Part shown: positions 42,883 to 52,236 of the stretch, in pieces
Layout of the letters: the number at the start of each line of letters is the position of its first letter
Position numbering within the stretch: the stretch's first letter is position 1
DNA from: Rhizobium laguerreae
Lineage (GTDB): Bacteria; Pseudomonadota; Alphaproteobacteria; Rhizobiales; Rhizobiaceae
Assembly: GCF_002008165.1 (NCBI RefSeq)
Contig: NZ_MRDM01000029.1
Span: 186,001 to 250,000 of the forward strand
DNA length: 64,000 bases
Direction of reading: 5' to 3'
Made by a program: the position numbers and the translations under genes
The notes under the pieces: generated by a model
Told to the model about the DNA's origin: nothing
What the model saw: the letters and a program-made list of their open reading frames with translations, nothing else
Database searches by the model: none

Positions 42883-43719
42883 ATGCAGATCGACGTGAGG
42901 CACGCCTCCCATCCAGAGGCCGTGCGCAATTTCGACACGGAGACGCTGCGGCGTCACTTTCTGGTGGAAACCGTCTTCGCGAGCGGCGAGATCCGGCTCA
43001 CCTATTCGCATTACGACCGGATGGTCATCGGCGGCGCGACGCCGCTCGGCCCCGGGCTGACGCTGACGGCGCCGACGGCGATCGGACAGGAAACCTTCCT
43101 TGCCGAGCGCGAACTCGGCGCGCTCAACATCGGCGGTGCCGGCCGCATCATCGTCGACGGCACGAACTACGATCTTGCCAAATATGATTGCCTCTATGTC
43201 GGCAAGGGCGCCAGGGACATCAGCTTCGAGAGCGCGGATGCCGCCAATCCGGCAAAGTTCTATCTGGTCTCGACGCCAGCGCATCAGGCGCACCCGACCG
43301 TATTGCTCACCCGCGAAAAGGCCCGTCACCTGACGCCGGGCGAAGCCGCGACGGCCAACAAGCGGTCGATCTACCAGTTCATCCATCCGGACGTCTGCCA
43401 GTCCTGCCAACTCACCCTGGGCTTCACCATGATCGAGCCGGGCAGCGTCTGGAACACAATGCCGGCACATACGCATGACCGCCGCATGGAAGCCTATCTC
43501 TATTTCGATCTCGAAGCGGAGCAGCGTGTGTTCCATTTCATCGGCGAGCCGCAGCAGACCCGGCATATGCTTGTCGCCAACGAACAGGCGGTCATCTCGC
43601 CGCCCTGGTCGATCCATTCGGGCGCCGGCACCAAGAATTACAGCTTCATCTGGGCGATGGCCGGCGACAATAAGAGCTTCACCGACATGGACCATATCGC
43701 CATTGCGGATCTGAGGTGA
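42883..43719 (+). CDS. kduI: 5-dehydro-4-deoxy-D-glucuronate isomerase KduI
   Basis: A 278-residue cupin-type zinc isomerase in pectin/unsaturated-uronate breakdown that converts 5-keto-4-deoxyuronate to 3-deoxy-D-glycero-2,5-hexodiulosonate. Hallmarks are HPEAVRNFDTETLRRHFLVE near the start, the metal-binding block MPAHTHDRRMEAYLYF near 197 and WSIHSGAGTKNYSFIWAMAG (in parts). The length matches the family. It is followed at once by kduD. Confidence 0.96.
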   Translation: MQIDVRHASHPEAVRNFDTETLRRHFLVETVFASGEIRLTYSHYDRMVIGGATPLGPGLTLTAPTAIGQETFLAERELGALNIGGAGRIIVDGTNYDLAKYDCLYVGKGARDISFESADAANPAKFYLVSTPAHQAHPTVLLTREKARHLTPGEAATANKRSIYQFIHPDVCQSCQLTLGFTMIEPGSVWNTMPAHTHDRRMEAYLYFDLEAEQRVFHFIGEPQQTRHMLVANEQAVISPPWSIHSGAGTKNYSFIWAMAGDNKSFTDMDHIAIADLR

Positions 43720-43724
43720 GCATC

Positions 43725-44480
43725 GTGGCAAATCCCTTCGACCTTTCCGGCCGGGTTGCCGTCGTCACCGGCGCCAATACGGGTCTCGGCCAGGCCATCG
43801 CGGCAGCGTTGGCGCAGGCCGGCGCGTCGATCGTCGCCGTCGGACGCTCCTCGATGGACGAAACCGAGGCGCTGGTGCAGGAAGCGGGAAGCCGCTTCCA
43901 TGTCGTCAAGGCCGATCTCGCCAGCATCGAACCAGTCAAGGGGATCGTTACCGAGGCCATCCAGACCTTCGGCGGCCTCGACATCCTCGTCAACAATGCC
44001 GGCATCATCCGCCGCGCCGATGCACTCGACTTCACCGAGGAAGACTGGGACGCGGTGATCGACGTCAATCTGAAGACTGCCTTCTTCCTGTCTCAGGCGG
44101 CCGGCCGCCATATGGTCGACAAGGGCAGGGGCAAGATCATCAACATCGCCTCGCTGCTCTCCTTCCAGGGCGGCATCCGGATCCCGTCTTATACCGCCTC
44201 GAAAAGCGGCCTCGCCGGACTGACCAAGCTGCTTGCCTGCGAATGGGCCGGCAAGGGCGTCAACGTCAACGCCATCGCCCCCGGCTACTTCGTGACCAAC
44301 AACACCACGGCGCTGCGCGAAGATGCCGACCGCAATGCCGCCATCCTTGCCCGGATCCCGGCCGGGCGCTGGGGAACGCCGTCCGAACTCGGCGGTGCGG
44401 CCGTATTCCTGGCATCGTCGGCATCCGACTACGTGCATGGAACGGTGCTGCCCGTCGATGGCGGTTGGCTGGCTCGGTAA
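43725..44480 (+). CDS. kduD: 2-deoxy-D-gluconate 3-dehydrogenase KduD
   Basis: A 251-residue short-chain dehydrogenase performing the step after KduI. NAD site TGANTGLGQAIA, catalytic Ser near SLLSFQG, and YTASKSG (Tyr, Lys). I chose GTG at 43725 because the protein then starts MANPFDLSGR, like other KduD proteins, with GAGGTGAG upstream. A GTG at 43716, overlapping the kduI stop, would add three residues. Confidence 0.93.
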   Translation: MANPFDLSGRVAVVTGANTGLGQAIAAALAQAGASIVAVGRSSMDETEALVQEAGSRFHVVKADLASIEPVKGIVTEAIQTFGGLDILVNNAGIIRRADALDFTEEDWDAVIDVNLKTAFFLSQAAGRHMVDKGRGKIINIASLLSFQGGIRIPSYTASKSGLAGLTKLLACEWAGKGVNVNAIAPGYFVTNNTTALREDADRNAAILARIPAGRWGTPSELGGAAVFLASSASDYVHGTVLPVDGGWLAR

Positions 44481-44490
44481 TCGGTCTCAC

Positions 44491-44534
44491 CTAAAGCGCG
44501 GGGAGCTAATCTGAAAGATCGCGACGCGCTTTAG
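44491..44534. repeat. rhizobial palindrome of the GCGCTTTA type
   Basis: CTAAAGCGCG and CGCGCTTTAG form a perfect 10-bp inverted repeat around GGGAGCTAATCTGAAAGATCGCGA. It differs from the AGAGCATGATG family and lies 10 bp after kduD, where it could end or stabilise the kduID transcript. Confidence 0.7.
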
Positions 44535-44624
44535 CGCCGCTGCCCACCCCCATCGGCGTGGATGCGGAAACGAACAGGAAACGGGGTCGGCGCAGCCGCC
44601 TCGACACCAGGATTTCGAAACAGG

Positions 44625-45365
44625 ATGGCAGATAAGGACAACGCGGTCTTCAATACCATTCAGCAGGCGCCGAACCTGCGCAGCAACCTTGCCGACATGT
44701 TGACGGCGCAAATCGAGTCCGGCGACCTGAAGCCGGGCCAGCGCCTGCCGACCGAACAGGCGATCATGACGGCAACCGGCGTCAGCCGGACGATCGTTCG
44801 CGAAGCGCTCGCCGCGCTGCGCGCGAAGGGGCTGATCACCACACGGCAAGGCCTTGGGGCTTTTGTCTCGAACGATCCAACGCCCAGATCCTTCTCCATC
44901 ATTCCCAACGACCTGCAGTCGATCGACGAGGTCCTGCGTGTGCTGGAACTGCGCATGGGGGTCGAATATGAAGCCGCCGGTCTTGCGGCGCTGCGGCGCA
45001 CACAGGAGGACATCGACCGTATGCAGGATCGTCTCGATGACCTAGACAAGGCGCTCGAAGAAGGCGGGTACGGCGCGCAGGAGGACTACGCCTTCCACCG
45101 GTCCATTCTGGTCGCGACGCAAAACTACTATTACGGCCGCCTCTTTGACACGTTCGGCAACATCATGGTGCCGCGGCAATGGGCGCGCTTGGACAAGATG
45201 ACCTCAGCCGAGCGCAAGCGCCATGCGGCGCGAATGCGCAGGGAACACCACGCCATATTCGCGGCGATCCGCGACCGGGACGAGCCTGCCGCGCGCCGCG
45301 CCATCCGAAGCCACTTATCGAAGAGCGCCGCGCGCTTCGAAGAACTGCGCGACGCTACTGCATAG
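44625..45365 (+). CDS. GntR-family (FadR/KdgR-like) regulator
   Basis: A 246-residue regulator with an N-terminal winged helix (LPTEQAIMTATGVSRTIVREALAALRAKGLI in parts) and a C-terminal FCD ligand domain with metal-binding His (EDYAFHRSILVAT, MRREHHAIFAAI, RAIRSHL). Its place after kduID points to control of uronate metabolism. An ATG at 44562 in the same frame would add 21 low-complexity residues; I prefer the ATG at 44625. Confidence 0.88.
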   Translation: MADKDNAVFNTIQQAPNLRSNLADMLTAQIESGDLKPGQRLPTEQAIMTATGVSRTIVREALAALRAKGLITTRQGLGAFVSNDPTPRSFSIIPNDLQSIDEVLRVLELRMGVEYEAAGLAALRRTQEDIDRMQDRLDDLDKALEEGGYGAQEDYAFHRSILVATQNYYYGRLFDTFGNIMVPRQWARLDKMTSAERKRHAARMRREHHAIFAAIRDRDEPAARRAIRSHLSKSAARFEELRDATA

Positions 45366-45386
45366 ATAGCACCTCGTCCTGAACTG

Positions 45387-48300
45387 TTACGCCTTGGGTT
45401 TCGGCTTCATCAGCCGCCGCCAGGCGGCGTGATCCGTTTGCAGTTCGGCGGAGGCATGGATTGCGGGCAGAAGCGGTTTACGTTTGCGCCGGCCGAAGCG
45501 CCGTTTGAAGCCCAGGATATTTTCGACGAAGCTCCTGGTGTAGAGCCCCGGGCCGCTTGAATAGATGCGCCATCCGCCGTCGACGGCAATCTCTCCCGCC
45601 TTGACGCGCCCCCATTCGGCCGCTGCCTGATAACGGTCGTGGAAAGCCGCATCGCTGCTGCTGAAATAGGTGTTGCGCTGGCGCAGCGATGCATGCGGCA
45701 GCGCCGTGGTGACAGAAATCGGATTGACGACGGCGATCGCCTTCCAGAGTTCGTCCACTTCCGCCTCCAGCGCCAGCGTCTCGCAGTAGCGTAGATGCGC
45801 ATGCACATACATCAGCCCGATCTCGCGGCCGAAGAAGGAGGAGGATTCGGCCCGACGAAACAGCGTCTCAGGCCCGCCGGCATAGGTCGCGGGCTTCTCC
45901 ATCAGCCGCACGCCGTCGGGGAAGAGCAGATGCTCCTCGATCAGCTTCATATGATCGCGTCTTTGAACCGGCGTGAAGAGGCCGCCGAGCATCGCCTGCG
46001 TCATGGAGATCAGTGAGTAATGCAGGCCGGTGCGCCGATCGCTCGGATGCAGCAGCAATTCGACGCCGTCATGGCTGGGATCGAAGATACCGTAGCCGGC
46101 AACGACGCCGCCACGCACGAGATGGCGGTTGAAATCCCGGCGCATCGCCGTTGCGATCTTCCTCAAGCCCTTGGCCTTGTCGCCATGGCCGAGGCGGCGC
46201 AGGATCGCCGAATAACGGACGATCTGCTCGTAGAGCAGGGCAACGGTCCAACTGCTGACCATCCAGTCGCGCAGATGCGGATCGGCCGGCTGCAGGGAAT
46301 CGTTCCAGTCTCCCTCGCCATAGCGGATCAGATGCGTTCCCGGGATGAAAGCCTCTCGAACGGTATCGAGCAGCTTCTCGACATGGATCGCGATGGTGTC
46401 CGGCTCCGGCGCCCTGGCCATCGTCTTTTCATCGCGCCAGGAGACTTTCTCGTCGAGGATGGCGAGATCGCCGGTCGCTTCGATATAGTCGCAGAGCGCC
46501 TTCAGCGGCCAGACGACGATGTCGCCGTGACTATCGCCCGCCCGGATGTTGGCATAGGGCTCCAGCATGAACCATTGCGACCAATCGCCTTTTTCCAGGT
46601 ATTGTTCGCTGAAGACGGTCTTCAGCACCTCCTTGGCTTCGCGATCATGCTCGTAGGCGAGCAGGAATTCGATCGGCCCCTGGCATGCGTCGCGTGTGCC
46701 CCAGGCAGCACCTGTATATTGCTCGAGGCCGTGCGGTACGCTCAGATGCACGATCGCGTCATGCGCGAGCCAGGGCAGGAGGGTCGTCTGCGCGGCAAGG
46801 TCAGGCGAGGTGCTGCCGATCGTCAGGCCGCGCACGGTGTTCCGCCAGAATTTTGATGCCGGTGCAAGCATAGCTTCATCGGTGACGCCGGCCTCATAAC
46901 GTTGCGCCAGTCGCTCGGCTTCCGCCGCATCGGTCATCGAGCCGACGACGGCGAAAGAGAGCGCCTGCGTCATCAGGGATCGGAGCGCCACGAAGGCGCC
47001 GTTGCGTGTTACCCCATCGCTGTAGAGCAGTTCGTCGCCGCCGATTTCCTCGATCGCGTCGGGCGTCGAACTCACCAGCCAATAGCCGGCATCGGGATAA
47101 CGCTCGCCCCAGAGCCAGGCCGGGTCCGGCCGGAAAAGGATGCGTTTGCCCGACGGATCGAATTCGATCTGCCCGCCGGCGTCATATTCGCGCTCGCCAA
47201 GCACGACATGGCCGAACACCAGAAAGCGGCACGGCTTGCCCTCGACGGAAACCGTCCACTGCATCGCCGCATCCTCGCCGGAGGCGATTGCCGACACCAT
47301 AATCGTGCGTTCCGCGCAACGATAGATCCAGCGGCAATCGCTAAGCCCCATTTCGAAAGCCGACGGCACTGCCAGAAGCTGCCAGCCGGCGCCAATATCC
47401 GCCATGATGCGCAGCCCGCTGGCGCGGGTCAGATTGTAGGGGTCGCGGGAGACCGAAAAGAGCTTGTGAAAAGACGTATTGCCGATCGTCAGCTGGGCCG
47501 CGAAAATGCCCTGCATCCAGCAGGTCGCGGCAAGCGTCGCATCGTCGAGCAGCATGTTTTCACCGCTTCTGACGATCGCGCCGTGACGGCGCGCCACCAT
47601 GAGTTCCTTGTCGCGCAAGACCACGTGGCGGTTCAAAACGCCGTCCGACACGAAAAACGAAAGAAGCTTTCCGTCGACGCGCTCTTCCAGGCTCCGCTCC
47701 GGATAAAGCTTGCCGATCGCCTTTTTGTCCAGTGCCTCGGCCTTCAGCAGGGCAGCATCCTGGAGCAGGCTGCGGACCGGTGCTCCCTCCTCGATATCGG
47801 CGGCCGCACTGTCTGTCGCCGCGAGCTCGTCAAGCCGTGAAAGGTCGGCATCGCTCGACGCCTCAGGATGATCGGCGGCGAACACAGCAAAGAAGGTCGC
47901 GGTCGCGCCACTTGCCGACACCGAGAGCGATTTCGACTGAATGGCGGGGCATGCCGTCTCCTGCTGCCGCCGTTTGCTCGGCAGGTTGGTGCCGAAGGGG
48001 CCGACCAGTATGTCGTCGAGGCGGTCGCTCGCCTGCACCAGCTGGATCGCATCGGTGGCATAGGCAGCCGCCCCATCGAGGCAGCCCTGCGCGAGCCAGG
48101 GGTTGCGGGCGCCCGACTGCTTGAGATTTTGCCGGTTCATCACGACAGGGCCGAATGTCTCGTGACCGGCGATATGATGATCGACATATTGCGATGCATA
48201 GGCTTCACTGTTCATCAGGAAACCGCGATCGCCGAGACCGACGTCCTGGATCAGCACCAGATCGACCGGCAGCGTCCCATCCTTCAGATGCCGGATGGAG

Positions 48301-48674
48301 ACACGCCAGAACCAGGCCGTTTCGGCGGGATGAAGCTCGAGGCGGACATTGTAGCCGATATCGCCCGTTTTGCCGCTCCAGGAGAGGCTCGTCGCATCGT
48401 GCCCGAAGCTGCCATTAGCGCGAGGCCCGACAAGCTCCACCACCTCGGGCGCGGCCCCGCCCACGCGCAGATAAAGGCGACCGACGCCGCCGGTAAGCGG
48501 CGAGCCCTGGATCTGGTTGATCTGCACTGATCCCTTGTCGTCGGCGTATTCGATGGCAAACAGGGCGCCGTTCGGCAAGGCCGATATCGACAGGCCGGAA
48601 CCGTTGCTGATCGTGAAGAGGCCAAGCTCATCGCGTCGGGGCATTTGAAAACTGCGGTCAAGGTCCGTGGCCAT
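45387..48674 (-). CDS. GH94 glycoside phosphorylase, probably 1,2-beta-oligoglucan phosphorylase
   Basis: A 1095-residue cytoplasmic enzyme with no signal peptide. The (alpha/alpha)6 catalytic domain in the C-terminal half has the GH94 marks GAAWGTRDACQGPIEFL and GEGDWNDSLQPA, the latter with the catalytic Asp. The N-terminal half is the beta-sandwich domain (VGRLYLRVGGAAPEVV). Its length fits the 1,2-beta-oligoglucan phosphorylases (about 1100) rather than cellobiose phosphorylase (about 800) or cyclic glucan synthase NdvB (about 2800). Rhizobia make cyclic 1,2-beta-glucan, so salvage of its fragments is plausible. It converges with the GntR gene. Confidence 0.85.
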   Translation of the reverse strand: MATDLDRSFQMPRRDELGLFTISNGSGLSISALPNGALFAIEYADDKGSVQINQIQGSPLTGGVGRLYLRVGGAAPEVVELVGPRANGSFGHDATSLSWSGKTGDIGYNVRLELHPAETAWFWRVSIRHLKDGTLPVDLVLIQDVGLGDRGFLMNSEAYASQYVDHHIAGHETFGPVVMNRQNLKQSGARNPWLAQGCLDGAAAYATDAIQLVQASDRLDDILVGPFGTNLPSKRRQQETACPAIQSKSLSVSASGATATFFAVFAADHPEASSDADLSRLDELAATDSAAADIEEGAPVRSLLQDAALLKAEALDKKAIGKLYPERSLEERVDGKLLSFFVSDGVLNRHVVLRDKELMVARRHGAIVRSGENMLLDDATLAATCWMQGIFAAQLTIGNTSFHKLFSVSRDPYNLTRASGLRIMADIGAGWQLLAVPSAFEMGLSDCRWIYRCAERTIMVSAIASGEDAAMQWTVSVEGKPCRFLVFGHVVLGEREYDAGGQIEFDPSGKRILFRPDPAWLWGERYPDAGYWLVSSTPDAIEEIGGDELLYSDGVTRNGAFVALRSLMTQALSFAVVGSMTDAAEAERLAQRYEAGVTDEAMLAPASKFWRNTVRGLTIGSTSPDLAAQTTLLPWLAHDAIVHLSVPHGLEQYTGAAWGTRDACQGPIEFLLAYEHDREAKEVLKTVFSEQYLEKGDWSQWFMLEPYANIRAGDSHGDIVVWPLKALCDYIEATGDLAILDEKVSWRDEKTMARAPEPDTIAIHVEKLLDTVREAFIPGTHLIRYGEGDWNDSLQPADPHLRDWMVSSWTVALLYEQIVRYSAILRRLGHGDKAKGLRKIATAMRRDFNRHLVRGGVVAGYGIFDPSHDGVELLLHPSDRRTGLHYSLISMTQAMLGGLFTPVQRRDHMKLIEEHLLFPDGVRLMEKPATYAGGPETLFRRAESSSFFGREIGLMYVHAHLRYCETLALEAEVDELWKAIAVVNPISVTTALPHASLRQRNTYFSSSDAAFHDRYQAAAEWGRVKAGEIAVDGGWRIYSSGPGLYTRSFVENILGFKRRFGRRKRKPLLPAIHASAELQTDHAAWRRLMKPKPKA

Positions 48675-49017
48675 TGAGATCTCGTCGATTGGCTTCAGAA
48701 GGGAACTGGAGGATGACGCAAAATGGTTGAGAGAAATCTTACTACTATCGCCGGTTCTCGATTAGGTCCTTGAAAGACAGGCCAGCCGATATCACTTGAT
48801 GTTCAATTCGAGAAGTTGCACCGAGAGGTCATTGCCAAGCGTCAAAGGAACTGAGGTCGCCGGTGATGATCATGCCGTGAGGTTGCTCAATGGCGCCACA
48901 CGGCGGGAACGGAGTTCCCTATCGTTTAAGTTCAAGGCAAACTGGGACGGAAAGCGCTGATTCCGTCTGTGCGTGCTTCTTGACGCAACTCGCGGCTCCC
49001 ATTCAACGAGGTGACTA
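48675..49017. promoter_or_regulatory. divergent spacer with no gene seen
   Basis: 343 bp between the GH94 gene and the hypothetical protein. AT-rich patch near 48715-48765. No tRNA, repeat or operator recognised. Confidence 0.4.
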
Positions 49018-49686
49018 TTGACGCAGTTCTTCGAAACCACTCAAGGGATCATGGTAATGGGAGCATTCATTGGCGCTGGCGGTTTAGCCGCTGGCTCCCT
49101 GCTTCCCATCGTCATTCGACTTGCGAAGTCTGGGATCAACCGGCGCCCGAAAGCCGAGGTTAGAAACCTGGCGATGCTGACGGTGCTGGCCCTAGATGAT
49201 TTTGTCGGAGCCAGCTACGCGGCCGTTCACGACATGCCCGAGTTCAATCCCATGGATGAAGGCGAATTCGCGTTTCACGTTCGCGATCCAACCCTTGCAC
49301 TTCCGCACGACGCAAACTGGGGACTTTTCAATACCGAGCTTTCAGAAGAAATTTTGTGGTTGTCGAACCGGGTGAAGACCCTTTCTTATGCGTTGGATAG
49401 TCTCGACCTTTCCAGGCCCGGATACGATGGCTTCTTCGAGCGACGCCAAGAAGGTTATGCTGGGCTGGCGGCTGAAGCGATGGACATTATTGAGCGTATG
49501 CTCGAAGAGTTTGACCTCACCCTGCCTGCCAAGCCAGATTATTATCGCCAGCGGGAAGGTCTCGTTTCAGCTATCCAAAAGGCTGGAGAAAACAACTCGC
49601 GGCACCCAAAGGCGCGCGCTCTCGCGCACCCGAGTGGGTCGAATGTGCTGCAACTGTTCCCAAAGGCGAACGACGACGCCGAGTAA
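49018..49686 (+). CDS. hypothetical membrane-anchored protein
   Basis: A 222-residue protein with one N-terminal membrane helix (about 9-33: GIMVMGAFIGAGGLAAGSLLPIV) and a soluble, acidic helical remainder (EEILWLSNRVKTLSYALDSLDL, in part). Start TTG at 49018 has a good GAGGTGA site; the first ATG is 11 codons in. Codon use is less biased than in flanking genes and no partner is evident, which suggests recent acquisition. No family recognised. Confidence 0.65.
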   Translation: MTQFFETTQGIMVMGAFIGAGGLAAGSLLPIVIRLAKSGINRRPKAEVRNLAMLTVLALDDFVGASYAAVHDMPEFNPMDEGEFAFHVRDPTLALPHDANWGLFNTELSEEILWLSNRVKTLSYALDSLDLSRPGYDGFFERRQEGYAGLAAEAMDIIERMLEEFDLTLPAKPDYYRQREGLVSAIQKAGENNSRHPKARALAHPSGSNVLQLFPKANDDAE

Positions 49687-49949
49687 AATCAAGCGAAATC
49701 GTCGAACCCGATCAAAGGCATTGCGTCCTCACGCATGGCCTCTTCTCCATAGGATGGCTCGTTTCATCGCGGCCTAGTCCGGCGCCAGATCGACGCCTTC
49801 TAAAAAGTTCAAGACCAAGGCCGCGGTAGCAGCGTTCAAGATCCATCCTCCACGGCTCCTTCGGCTGGATGGTCCGCCGTTGCATAGCTGCATTGCACAA
49901 AAAATGTTTTCCAACTGGTCAAAAAAGGAGCATGGTGATTGCAGCTGAT

Positions 49950-50057
49950 GCAACACGACGGCTTACCTCCCAGTTCCGTCGTTTCAGCTGTTCCCCTCTG
50001 GAGGTTTATACCTTCACAACTAATGGGCCACGGTTTTCCGTCGGCCCACTTTTTTTG
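49950..50057 (+). ncRNA. probable anti-Shine-Dalgarno small RNA with terminator (AbcR/alpha-r15-like)
   Basis: CGACGG (49956-49961) pairs with CCGTCG (49976-49981) around a loop CTTACCTCCCAGTT that shows CCTCCC. A pyrimidine-rich single strand (GTTCCCCTCT) follows. The 3' end is TGGGCC-ACGG-TTTT-CCGT-c-GGCCCA then CTTTTTTTG (50024-50057), a rho-independent terminator with no gene within 330 bp upstream. The layout resembles AbcR-type riboregulators of nutrient transporters. The 5' end is estimated. The surrounding 606-bp gap (49687-50292) holds no credible protein. Confidence 0.65.
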
Positions 50058-50292
50058 TCTGCGAAAATCACGCGCGGCGCCGGGGTTGTTCGACCGGCTT
50101 CCAATTCCCAGGCGCTGGCTTTGGTCCTATAACCGTAATTCGGTCATCAATAGAGTTTTTTGAGACCGGAGCGATATGCGAGCCGCGCCGTGGCGACGCG
50201 GACGTAAAAGTGGCCGACGAAGCCAAGCAGGGGACACTGCTTTAGGAGTCCTTCGGCTCCTGCAGGGGAAGAGACACAGCGGTGAGGGTTTG

Positions 50293-50553
50293 ATGGCAGA
50301 ACGAATGTCTGAACGCGCCAAGGGTGACATCGACGCTATCTTGGAACGGCTCTATCGGGTTTCCCCGGAGCTGGATAGAATTGCCGCCGACTGCGAGAGA
50401 GCTTTGCGGCTCAATGCTGAAGCAAGAGGCGATTACATTTCGCCACGAACCATGCAGGCGTTTGCCGAAATGCGCGATGCCGTAAGCGCGCTGTATGGCG
50501 CGGCGCAGAATGCGATGAAGGAAGCCGATAGGTTCTTTAAGCCGAAATCGTAG
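50293..50553 (+). CDS. small hypothetical protein
   Basis: An 86-residue soluble helical protein (RAKGDIDAILERLYRVSPELD in part). The ATG at 50293 has a GTGAGGG site. An upstream extension in the same frame is Arg/Gly-rich and not protein-like. It lies alone after the probable sRNA. No family recognised. Confidence 0.6.
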   Translation: MAERMSERAKGDIDAILERLYRVSPELDRIAADCERALRLNAEARGDYISPRTMQAFAEMRDAVSALYGAAQNAMKEADRFFKPKS

Positions 50554-50853
50554 GTTAGATTTGCTGCCATTACGCGATAGGACCATGGAGCGGCACAGCT
50601 GATGAATTCAAGCCACCCGCCAAGTTAACCGTTCATCTTCGGGAGCTTAAACAACGAGGAGCTCCTCCCAACCTTAGCAGCGGCCTCGCAGGCTCCGGCC
50701 TTTAGCTTCAGATCAGATGTACGAACGGATCACCTTGCAGAATGTCATGAAACGCCCAGGTAAAACTGGAAAACGGCCATCGCGGCTTGCGGCTGTGATC
50801 TTTTGGGCTGAATGCGCTATGAGCGGACCACGGCAGCCGGGTATGGAAAACAA
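50554..50853. other. 300-bp spacer, nothing recognised
   Basis: Contains one short palindrome-rich stretch around 50640-50710 (AACGAGGAGCTCCTCCC). I see no gene. It probably carries the promoter of the MFS gene. Confidence 0.4.
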
Positions 50854-52167
50854 ATGACCACAATCACAATGGACGATGCACTCAACCACGCGGGAGCAGG
50901 ACGATATCAGCGACGGCTGATGGCCATCTTCGGCTTGGTCTGGGCAGCTGACGCCATGCAGGTCATCGCGGTGGGCTTCACAGCGGCTTCGATCGCCACG
51001 AGCTTCGAACTAACGGTGCCGCAGGCGCTTCAGACGGGCACGGTGTTTTTCCTTGGCATGTTTCTGGGCGCAATGGGGTTTGGCAGGCTTGCCGACCGGA
51101 TCGGCCGCCGCGGCGTTCTGATCGCGACTGTCTCCTGTGATGCCGTCTTTGGCACGCTGTCGATATTCGCGCCAGACTTCACCTTCCTCCTGTTCATGCG
51201 CTTCCTGACCGGAGCAGCGGTCGGCGGGACGTTGCCGGTGGACTATGCGATGATGGCCGAATTCCTGCCGGCGAAGAACCGAGGCAGGTGGCTGGTGCTG
51301 CTCGAGGGTTTCTGGGCCGTCGGAACCCTGGTTGTCGCAATTGCAGCCTGGCTGCTCAGTCTATGGAACGTGGCCGAAGCCTGGCGGTTTATCTTTGCCG
51401 TTACAGCGGTCCCGGCGATTATCGGTTTCGGTCTGCGGTTTTTCGTGCCGGAATCACCGCTCTATCTTCTGCGCAAGGGAAGGGGTGGAGAAGCAAAGGC
51501 GATCATCGACCGGATGGCCCTGGTGAATGGCCGCAGTGCTCTGGGGCAAGAGGTTGACATCGCGCCTGCGACACCGACGCGTGGTATCGGAATATTCTCC
51601 CACGCTCTGCGGCGTCGAACCCTTTTGATCCTCGCGGTTTGGTTTCTGGTGTCCATTTCTTACTATGGTGTCTTCACCTGGATGCCTCCGAAACTTGCCG
51701 GGGACGGCTTTGGCTTCGTTCGAGGCTACGGTTTTCTTGTGCTGATCGCGCTTGCCCAGCTTCCTGGATATGCGCTCGCTGCCTACGGCGTCGAAAAGTG
51801 GGGGCGGCGTCCAACGCTTGTGGCATTTTGCATCCTTTCCGCGATGGGATCCATTTTGTTTGTCGTCGGCTCATCCGCATTCTTGGTAGCGTCGTCACTG
51901 CTCATCATGAGTTTCGCGCTGCTTGGTACGTGGGGTGCACTCTACGCCTATACGCCAGAGCTTTATCCTACTGCCTCCAGGGCAACCGGAATGGGTGCCG
52001 CCGGTGCTATGGCTCGGCTTGGAGGGCTGCTTGCGCCATCGTTGATCGGTCTTTTTGTGACTAAAGATTTCGGCCTGGTCATCGGGATTTTCGCTGCGTT
52101 GCTACTGTTGGCAGGTGCTGCAGCCTATTTCATCGATGCCGAGACGCGCAGTGCTAAGCTAGCCTAG
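50854..52167 (+). CDS. MFS transporter, sugar/SV2-like
   Basis: A 437-residue, 12-helix major facilitator. The loop 2-3 motif GRLADRIGRRGVL and the corresponding second-half motif (KWGRRPTL) are present, as is PESPLYLLRKGR between helices 6 and 7, typical of the sugar-porter/synaptic-vesicle-like group that carries sugars or small aromatic acids. The ATG at 50854 is supported by GGAAAAC; 14 codons upstream give no membrane signal. Confidence 0.88.
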   Translation: MTTITMDDALNHAGAGRYQRRLMAIFGLVWAADAMQVIAVGFTAASIATSFELTVPQALQTGTVFFLGMFLGAMGFGRLADRIGRRGVLIATVSCDAVFGTLSIFAPDFTFLLFMRFLTGAAVGGTLPVDYAMMAEFLPAKNRGRWLVLLEGFWAVGTLVVAIAAWLLSLWNVAEAWRFIFAVTAVPAIIGFGLRFFVPESPLYLLRKGRGGEAKAIIDRMALVNGRSALGQEVDIAPATPTRGIGIFSHALRRRTLLILAVWFLVSISYYGVFTWMPPKLAGDGFGFVRGYGFLVLIALAQLPGYALAAYGVEKWGRRPTLVAFCILSAMGSILFVVGSSAFLVASSLLIMSFALLGTWGALYAYTPELYPTASRATGMGAAGAMARLGGLLAPSLIGLFVTKDFGLVIGIFAALLLLAGAAAYFIDAETRSAKLA

Positions 52168-52236
52168 AAGCCGTTTGGCCGATGCGTTGGCTTCCATCTC
52201 AGGATCGCGGGGGGTAGGTCTCGTCAACCCTGGTTT

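Noticed and set aside
45795..46856. Long plus-strand frames opposite the GH94 gene
   Set aside because: Antisense shadows typical of GC-rich coding sequence; the minus-strand GH94 motifs are unambiguous.
45387..48674. Cyclic beta-1,2-glucan synthase NdvB
   Set aside because: Too short (1095 versus about 2800 residues) and no membrane helices or glycosyltransferase domain.
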